Assembly (NCBI GenBank): GCA_946480345.1
Contig: CAMLJR010000082.1
Location: forward strand, 1 to 12,124
Length of the DNA: 12,124 nucleotides
Direction of reading: 5' to 3'
Source of the DNA: an uncultured Spongiibacteraceae bacterium
GTDB lineage: Bacteria; Pseudomonadota; Gammaproteobacteria; Pseudomonadales; CAMLJR01
The position numbers and the translations under genes were made by a program. Below the pieces are notes generated by a model. That model saw only the letters and a program-made list of their open reading frames with translations, ran no database searches and had not been told where the DNA came from. This document shows, in pieces, positions 7,545-12,124 of the stretch. How positions within the stretch are numbered: the first letter of the stretch is position 1; each line of letters starts with the position of its first letter.

Positions 7545-9320
7545 ATGCTGAGTCAGGCCATTATCTTTTTATGTGCTGCAGTTGTACTGGTACCGTTGTG
7601 CAGTCGACTCGGGCTCGGCTCGGTGCTCGGCTATCTGATCGCCGGTATCGTTATCGGCCCGGCAGGCCTCGGTGCAGTGAGCGATGTCGATAATGTGCTG
7701 CATGTTTCCGAGCTGGGTATCATTTTTTTATTGTTTTTAATCGGCCTGGAATTACAACCGCAACGGCTATGGGTATTGCGTCGCATGGTGTTCGGCCTGG
7801 GTGCCACCCAACTCATCGCGACGGGTAGCGCACTGGCACTATTTGCTTATTGGTTTGGTTTGAGCTGGCAGGCAGCGGTGGTAGCGGGGCTCGGCCTCGC
7901 GATGTCATCGACCGCATTCGTATTGCAAACCCTCGCCGAAAAACAGCAGCTGGCGATGCGTCACGGACGCGAGGCGTTCGCGGTGTTGTTATTCCAGGAT
8001 CTGGCAGTCGTACCGCTGCTGGCGTTATTGCCATTGCTCGGCATTGTTCAGATAGAGCAAACGCAGAAGCCGGGTTGGCAATTGGCGTTGATCGCAATGC
8101 TAGTCATCGGCGCTGCAATCGTGGCGAGCCGAACACTGGTGCGTCCTTTGCTGCGGCTCGTCATCAATTTCGGCGGACGCGAAATCTTCACTGTTACCGC
8201 ATTGCTGTTGATTATCGGTATGTCGGAATTAATGGTCAGTGCAGGACTGTCGGCATCGCTCGGCGCTTTTCTTGCCGGCGTTCTGCTAGCCGATTCGGAA
8301 TATCGCCACGAACTAGAAGCGGTAATCGGACCGTTTAAAGGATTGCTGCTCGGTCTGTTTTTCATGGCGGTCGGGATGTCGGTCGATGTGAGTTTATTGT
8401 TACAGCAGCCGTTGAATATCATCGGTCTGGCGGTTGGCTTCATCGCGATAAAAATAGCGATATTGCTAGTAGCGCGAATCGCTGCGGGGTCGCCGATCGG
8501 CGTGGCGGCGAAGTTATCACTCGCGCTCGCACAAGGCGGTGAGTTCGCATTCGTGCTGTTCGGTGTTGCGCGCGAATATCAAATTTTTGATCAAACCACG
8601 TCGAATATGCTGATTCTCGTCGTCAGCCTGTCGATGTTGCTGTGGCCGTTGTTGATGTGGTTCGAAGCAAAATGGTTGGCGCCACGATTCGATTCTAAAG
8701 AGGCGCCGCCGCCGTTCGACGATATAGATCCTGATGCACGTCCGGTAATCATTGCGGGTTTTGGCCGCGTAGGGCAGGTCGTATCGCGGATGTTGAACAT
8801 GCGTAAGATTCCCTTCACCGCGGTGGATAGCAGTACGCAGCAGGTTGATTTCGTGCGCAAGTTCGGCAATGAAATTTATTACGGCGATCCATCGCATCTC
8901 GATTTGCTCTACGCGGCGAAAGTCGATCAGGCGAAATTATTCGTGCTCGCTGTCGACGATGTCGAAGCATCGATCAAAACGGCGACGATGGTGCGCAAAC
9001 ATTTTCCCCACGTGCCGATTTATGCGCGAGCGCGCAATCGTTTTCATGCGTACAAGCTGATGGACATCGGTGTGAAAATGTTGATGCGCGACACGTTGCT
9101 ATCGAGTATCGAACTCGGCGCCGGTGTACTGCGCGAGCTGGGATTAAACGACGGCGAAGTCGAACGCACCGTCACGGTGTTCCGCGAGTTCGATCAGAAA
9201 TCGTTGCTTGAGCAACATGCGGTTTATCAGGATGAGGAAAAGTTGATCGCCACGTCGAAGCAGGCGGCCGACGATCTGAAAAATCTGTTCGAGTCCGCGC
9301 CGCAGGATGTGGAGAAATAA
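7545..9320 (+). CDS. KefB/KefC-type monovalent cation:proton antiporter (CPA2) with fused TrkA-N domain
   Basis: This inner-membrane antiporter exchanges K+ (or another monovalent cation) for H+. In E. coli the KefB and KefC relatives are held shut by glutathione and opened by glutathione adducts, which acidifies the cell and protects it from electrophiles. At 591 aa it is close to E. coli KefB/KefC. The membrane domain (about 1-375) contains LFLIGLEL, the ion-site FQDLAVVP with Gln151 and Asp152, LSASLGAFLAGVLLADSEYR, GPFKGLLLGLFFMAVGMSVD and AQGGEFAFVLFG. The cytoplasmic Rossmann (TrkA-N/RCK) domain begins at about 398 with GFGRVGQ (Gly405, 407, 410) and Asp428 at the end of the second strand. 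The regulatory loop reads HELEAVIGPFKG (255-266), nearer KefB than KefC as I recall them. The ribosome site is GGAAG with 7-bp spacing. No KefF or KefG accessory gene is next to it. The cation and the ligand control are inferred. Confidence 0.92.
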   Translation: MLSQAIIFLCAAVVLVPLCSRLGLGSVLGYLIAGIVIGPAGLGAVSDVDNVLHVSELGIIFLLFLIGLELQPQRLWVLRRMVFGLGATQLIATGSALALFAYWFGLSWQAAVVAGLGLAMSSTAFVLQTLAEKQQLAMRHGREAFAVLLFQDLAVVPLLALLPLLGIVQIEQTQKPGWQLALIAMLVIGAAIVASRTLVRPLLRLVINFGGREIFTVTALLLIIGMSELMVSAGLSASLGAFLAGVLLADSEYRHELEAVIGPFKGLLLGLFFMAVGMSVDVSLLLQQPLNIIGLAVGFIAIKIAILLVARIAAGSPIGVAAKLSLALAQGGEFAFVLFGVAREYQIFDQTTSNMLILVVSLSMLLWPLLMWFEAKWLAPRFDSKEAPPPFDDIDPDARPVIIAGFGRVGQVVSRMLNMRKIPFTAVDSSTQQVDFVRKFGNEIYYGDPSHLDLLYAAKVDQAKLFVLAVDDVEASIKTATMVRKHFPHVPIYARARNRFHAYKLMDIGVKMLMRDTLLSSIELGAGVLRELGLNDGEVERTVTVFREFDQKSLLEQHAVYQDEEKLIATSKQAADDLKNLFESAPQDVEK

Positions 9321-9340
9321 TTTCTTTTTGCATGGAAACC

Positions 9341-9350
9341 AAGGAGGTGA
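9341..9350 (+). promoter_or_regulatory. Perfect-match ribosome binding site
   Basis: AAGGAGGTGA is the full complement of the usual 16S rRNA 3' end. It lies with good spacing before the ATG at 9354, which fixes the start of the following gene and suggests strong translation. Confidence 0.85.
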
Positions 9351-9353
9351 AAG

Positions 9354-9779
9354 ATGGCATCAGAAACGTTGGCTGACGCATGGCTGCGTTTGTTCTCGCC
9401 CACGATAAATTTGCCGGGCAGCGGCAGTATCGGAGGATTCAGTTATCACCCTTACACGACGTGGGAAGCGCCGGCGCTTTATCGAGGCGATCAGAACGTC
9501 GAGCAATTGGTTTATCGGGACGTGGCGAGTCCCGGTAAACAATTGGGCAAATTGACAGAGGTCGTGCTTGAGCTGGCCGATGCGATGGCCAAGCTCGATA
9601 GCGATATTGCGGCGTCGGAAAATGTTCGCGAATTGAAGTGCATGTGCGAGCGAGTTGAGGCAATAAAACAAACCGTCAACGTGAATGCGGAAGCTACCGC
9701 GAAAGAGGCATTGGAAAAATTAAAAGCCGTCGATCCGGAAAAGCTTAATCAGCTGATTAAACAATTCGGAGGTAATTGA
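9354..9779 (+). CDS. Small protein of unknown function, helical C-terminal half
   Basis: I do not recognise this 141-aa protein. No signal peptide or membrane helix is visible. The first 60 residues are rich in Gly, Pro, Ser and aromatic residues (LPGSGSIGGFSYHPYTTW, about 20-37). From about 61 onwards it looks helical, with likely coiled-coil stretches: LGKLTEVVLELADAMAKLDS (about 64-83) and AKEALEKLKAVDPEKLNQLI (about 116-135). A Cys-x-Cys pair (Cys96, Cys98) lies within the helical part. The perfect ribosome site at 9341-9350, normal codon use and termination shortly before a strong hairpin support it as real. It begins 33 bp after the antiporter gene in the same direction, so the two are probably co-transcribed. 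By analogy with Kef systems it could be an accessory factor, but its sequence does not resemble the flavodoxin-like KefF/KefG. An unrelated cytosolic or storage-associated helical protein is just as possible. Confidence 0.8.
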   Translation: MASETLADAWLRLFSPTINLPGSGSIGGFSYHPYTTWEAPALYRGDQNVEQLVYRDVASPGKQLGKLTEVVLELADAMAKLDSDIAASENVRELKCMCERVEAIKQTVNVNAEATAKEALEKLKAVDPEKLNQLIKQFGGN

Positions 9780-9827
9780 TTTCAGCGTTAAAACCAGCGG
9801 GGCTTTTAGTGGTATTGGTAGTGGTTG

Positions 9828-9853
9828 AGCGTGTTGCTGTTAAGCAACACGCT
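9828..9853. terminator. Perfect 10-bp hairpin between converging genes
   Basis: AGCGTGTTGC and GCAACACGCT form a perfect 10-bp stem with a 6-nt loop TGTTAA, extendable by a few A-U and G-U pairs. It lies 48 bp after the stop of the 141-aa gene and 20 bp beyond the stop of the thioredoxin-fold gene that comes from the other side. Neither strand has a run of T after the stem, so it may protect transcript ends or need Rho rather than be a standard intrinsic terminator. A weaker AAAACC...CTTTT structure lies at 9790-9807. Confidence 0.55.
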
Positions 9854-9873
9854 TAATGCACGATTAGAGCTGG

Positions 9874-11031
9874 TTAGAAATAGGTGCGGCCGAGATGTTC
9901 GACGATTTTCTTCTTCAGTGTCAGCGCATCGAATTGGCCATGCTGGCGAAATACGATCTGGCCGCCTGGAGCAATTAACGCCGTGTACGGAACGCCGCCT
10001 TGCCAGCCTGGATCAAGTGCTTCCGCGAGCGCATTTTGATCTGCACTGGTGAAGTGATAATTAGTCATGGCCGCATGATTTTCATTGAGGAATTTCTTAA
10101 CTTCTTCGGCGCTATCGCCGTTATCGAGACTGATCGTAATCACATCGACGCCGCGTTTGTTGTACATCTGCTGCATTTCGACGAGATGTGGAAACTCATC
10201 GCGACAAGGTGTGCACCACGTGGCCCACACGTTCACGAGGCGCCATCTCTTTTTATCGGAAAGAATCTGCGAGCGTACTGCGTCGGCGGCGAGTGGTTCC
10301 ACCGATACCGGTTGCTGATTCCATTTCGCGCGTTTTTCTTCGGCGCCAGCGCGTTTATCCGACCATTTGATCGAGCAGCCGAATACACGTGTTTGCGCGA
10401 CTTCCACCGGGCGGCCGGCGAGAATCGCGTCAATGGCATTACGCGTGTCGTGCGTTTTGACATTGCGCGGGTCTTCCGAATTATCGATGCGACCCTTGTA
10501 GCGTAATTTGCGCTCGGCATCGAAAACGAAAACATGCGGTGTCGCAAGAGGCCCGTATGCGCGTCCGACTTTTTCAGTATCACCGTCATACAAATAGGGA
10601 AACTTGAATTGTTGATCGTTTGCGCGAATTTTCATTTCGGCGAACGAATCGCTGAGGTCGGTGTAGCCCAATTCATCGGGGGTTATCGCCTGTGGATCGT
10701 TGGTGGAAATTGCGACCACTGCGACCTCGTTAGGTGGATAACTTGCCGCCAGCTCTTTGATACGCGGTTCATAGGCTTGCGCAGTGGGGCAGTGGTTACA
10801 GGTGAAAATTACAGCGAGAACTTTTGCGTCTTTGAAATCGTCAAGCGTGTATTTTTTATCGTCGACGCCTGGCAGATCGAACGGCGGCGCGCTTGCTCCT
10901 ATCGGCAGCGATTTATCATCGGCTGTGGCGGCGAGCAATGTTGCGGATACTTGCGATTGATCGAGCCGGCCCACGTAGAGGCCGGCTGCGAAAATGATTA
11001 AAACCACCACGCCCCAAATTATTTTTTTCAT
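9874..11031 (-). CDS. Tandem thioredoxin-fold protein: peroxiredoxin-like redoxin domain fused to a TlpA-like domain, membrane-anchored or exported
   Basis: The protein has 385 aa. Residues 1-21 are a hydrophobic signal or anchor (MKKIIWGVVVLIIFAAGLYVG), so both domains should lie in the periplasm. Domain 1 (about 43-222) is a redoxin of the PRX-like type: GASAPPFDLPGVDDKKYTL, active site FTCNHC with Cys78 and Cys81, the cis-proline region ATPHVFVF (Pro165), and an additional conserved-looking Cys219 in FGCSIKW. Domain 2 (about 240-382) is TlpA/ResA-like: LVNVWATWCTPCRDEFPHL with Cys273 and Cys276, and cis-Pro348 in GGVPYTALI. Both CxxC pairs are intact, so both domains could do thiol-disulfide exchange. 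The ribosome site is strong (GGAGG before ATG). It lies 59 bp downstream of aceF in the same direction and may be transcribed with it. The substrate is unknown; disulfide reduction for cytochrome c maturation, envelope repair or peroxide removal are all possible. Confidence 0.9.
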   Translation of the reverse strand: MKKIIWGVVVLIIFAAGLYVGRLDQSQVSATLLAATADDKSLPIGASAPPFDLPGVDDKKYTLDDFKDAKVLAVIFTCNHCPTAQAYEPRIKELAASYPPNEVAVVAISTNDPQAITPDELGYTDLSDSFAEMKIRANDQQFKFPYLYDGDTEKVGRAYGPLATPHVFVFDAERKLRYKGRIDNSEDPRNVKTHDTRNAIDAILAGRPVEVAQTRVFGCSIKWSDKRAGAEEKRAKWNQQPVSVEPLAADAVRSQILSDKKRWRLVNVWATWCTPCRDEFPHLVEMQQMYNKRGVDVITISLDNGDSAEEVKKFLNENHAAMTNYHFTSADQNALAEALDPGWQGGVPYTALIAPGGQIVFRQHGQFDALTLKKKIVEHLGRTYF

Positions 11032-11043
11032 TAAACCCTCCGG

Positions 11044-11075
11044 TGGTGCTAGTACATTGTGGTGTCAGTACATTG
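11044..11075. repeat. Two tandem 16-bp units between aceF and the thioredoxin-fold gene
   Basis: TGGTGCTAGTACATTG is followed directly by TGGTGTCAGTACATTG, with 14 of 16 bases identical. Each unit holds the short palindrome GTAC. It fills over half of the 59-bp gap. It could be a small duplication or a pair of protein-binding sites on the same face of DNA; the sequence does not decide between them. Confidence 0.6.
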
Positions 11076-11090
11076 ATGGTTTTTGATGAC

Positions 11091-12124
11091 TTACAACGCT
11101 AAGCGCCGAATATCCGAAAGCAGTTCGTTCAGGTAAGTAAAGAATCGCCCGGCATCGGCACCGTTAACTGCGCGGTGATCATACGACAGCGATAACGGTA
11201 ACATTTTGCGCGGCACGAATTCCTTACCATTCCATTGCGGTTTCACTGTCAGTTTCGACACGCCGAGAATCGCCACTTCTGGCGTATTGACGATCGGCGT
11301 GAAACCAAGACCGCCGATGCTGCCAAGACTCGAAATCGTAAAGCAGCCGCCCTGCATTTCTTCGATCTTCAGTTTGCGATCTTTGGCTTTCTGCGCGAGT
11401 TCTGCGGTTTCGGCCGCGATTTCCCAAATCGACTTGCGATCGACATCGCGAATAACGGGCACTACCAGGCCAGCCGGCGTATCGACCGCCATGCCGATGT
11501 GCACGTATTGCTTGAAGACCATGTGTTCGCCGTCGCTGTGCAGCGATGCGTTGAATTTCGGATTCACTTTCAATGCCAGCGCGCAGGCTTTCAGCAGGAA
11601 CGGCAGCGGCGTAATTTTCACGCCGCGCTTTTCGCTTTCGGCTTTCAGCGTAGGGCGGAAGTCCTCGAGGTCGGTGATATCGGCATCGTCAAATTGCGTC
11701 ACATGCGGCACGTTCAGCCAGCTGCGATGCATGTTCTGTGCAGTCAGTTTGTGCAGTTTGCTCAGCGGCTGCACATCGACCGGACCGAATCCGGCGAAGT
11801 CGATTTCCGGTACGGCGGGGATGCCACTGCCCGATGTAGCGGCGGGGCCGCGTCTTTCGATCAGGTTTTTAACGAAGTTTTTCAGATCGTCTTTCTGCAC
11901 ACGGCCTTTAGGACCGGTGCCCGAGACTTTGGCGAGATCGATACCCATTTCGCGGGCGAGTTTGCGCACCGCAGGGCCGGCATAAACATCTTCGCCGGAC
12001 GCAGCTGGTTGAGCGTCGCGTGCGGTCTGGGGCGCTGCCGCAACCGGTGCGGGTGTTGTGGCTTTTGCCTTTTCCGGCGTTTCGGCTTTTTGTGCAGCGG
12101 GAGCAGGCGCGGGTGCGGAGGTCG
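11091..12124 (-). CDS. aceF: Dihydrolipoamide acetyltransferase, pyruvate dehydrogenase E2 (C-terminal part)
   Basis: E2 is the core of the pyruvate dehydrogenase complex; it moves the acetyl group from lipoyl-lysine to CoA to make acetyl-CoA in the cytosol. The frame is open through the right edge, so about 343 C-terminal residues are visible and the lipoyl domains lie outside. From the edge inward there is an Ala/Pro/Lys/Thr-rich linker, then the E3/E1-binding domain (VYAGPAVRKLAREMGIDLAK ... GTGPKGRVQKDDL, about 11985-11870), a second linker, and the catalytic domain starting near FGPVDVQPLSKLHKL. Catalytic signatures are FTISSLGSIGGLGF and SYDHRAVNGADAGRF, with the catalytic His codon at 11175-11177. 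Asn (11163-11165) replaces the common Asp of HxxxDG; Azotobacter vinelandii pyruvate E2 is known to have Asn here. NMHRSWLNVPHVTQFDDADI is typical of AceF rather than SucB. A GTG at 11969 is not the start: the frame and the binding domain continue upstream. The next gene downstream is a thioredoxin-fold protein, not lpd. Confidence 0.95.
   Translation of the reverse strand, partial: TSAPAPAPAAQKAETPEKAKATTPAPVAAAPQTARDAQPAASGEDVYAGPAVRKLAREMGIDLAKVSGTGPKGRVQKDDLKNFVKNLIERRGPAATSGSGIPAVPEIDFAGFGPVDVQPLSKLHKLTAQNMHRSWLNVPHVTQFDDADITDLEDFRPTLKAESEKRGVKITPLPFLLKACALALKVNPKFNASLHSDGEHMVFKQYVHIGMAVDTPAGLVVPVIRDVDRKSIWEIAAETAELAQKAKDRKLKIEEMQGGCFTISSLGSIGGLGFTPIVNTPEVAILGVSKLTVKPQWNGKEFVPRKMLPLSLSYDHRAVNGADAGRFFTYLNELLSDIRRLAL

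Noticed and set aside
11206..11985. A long plus-strand open frame of 259 codons opposite aceF
   Set aside because: It is antisense to a clearly recognised enzyme, and its residues mirror the reverse complement of that gene with no family features or ribosome site.

Overview
The window looks like chromosomal DNA from a Gammaproteobacterium. The reasons are a MexEF-OprN-type RND pump, a KefB/KefC-type antiporter with a fused nucleotide-binding domain, and a pyruvate dehydrogenase E2 of the Pseudomonas/Azotobacter kind, with Asn in the catalytic motif. G+C is moderate by eye. I cannot name a genus. I see no tRNA, rRNA, CRISPR array, insertion sequence or phage gene. Most of the window is well-known housekeeping and stress-defence content. 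The less familiar parts are one small orphan gene, a two-domain thioredoxin-fold protein, and several regulatory-looking DNA structures.

Layout. (1) Positions 1-5869, minus strand, hold a three-gene tripartite efflux operon read right to left: membrane fusion lipoprotein (4562-5869), RND pump (1369-4548) and outer-membrane channel lipoprotein (1376 to beyond the left edge). The genes are 13 bp apart and then overlap by 8 bp. (2) Positions 5870-6160 form a divergent control region. It has two near-identical 16-bp palindromic sites that coincide with a good sigma70-like promoter for the efflux operon. A predicted leader of about 245 nt follows, with a perfect GC-only hairpin just before the ribosome binding site. 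(3) Positions 6161-6793, plus strand, encode a TetR-family regulator, almost certainly the local repressor of the pump. (4) Positions 6835-7392, minus strand, encode a conserved two-TM membrane protein of unknown function, divergent from (5) the KefB/KefC-type K+/H+ antiporter at 7545-9320. That gene is followed 33 bp later by a 141-aa protein of unknown function with a perfect Shine-Dalgarno sequence (9354-9779). A 10-bp perfect hairpin separates this rightward unit from (6) the leftward unit: the C-terminal part of pyruvate dehydrogenase E2 (aceF, entering from the right edge) and, 59 bp downstream, an exported or membrane-anchored protein with two different thioredoxin-fold domains (9874-11031).

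How it works together. TetR and the pump form a self-contained drug or solvent resistance module: effector binding should release TetR from the twin sites and switch on both directions. The Kef-type antiporter, the two unknown genes around it and the thioredoxin-fold protein suggest stress and redox functions, but those links are inferred from position and domain content. I found no convincing new system. The best leads are the efflux leader hairpin, the tandem thioredoxin fusion next to aceF, and the orphan 141-aa gene behind the antiporter.
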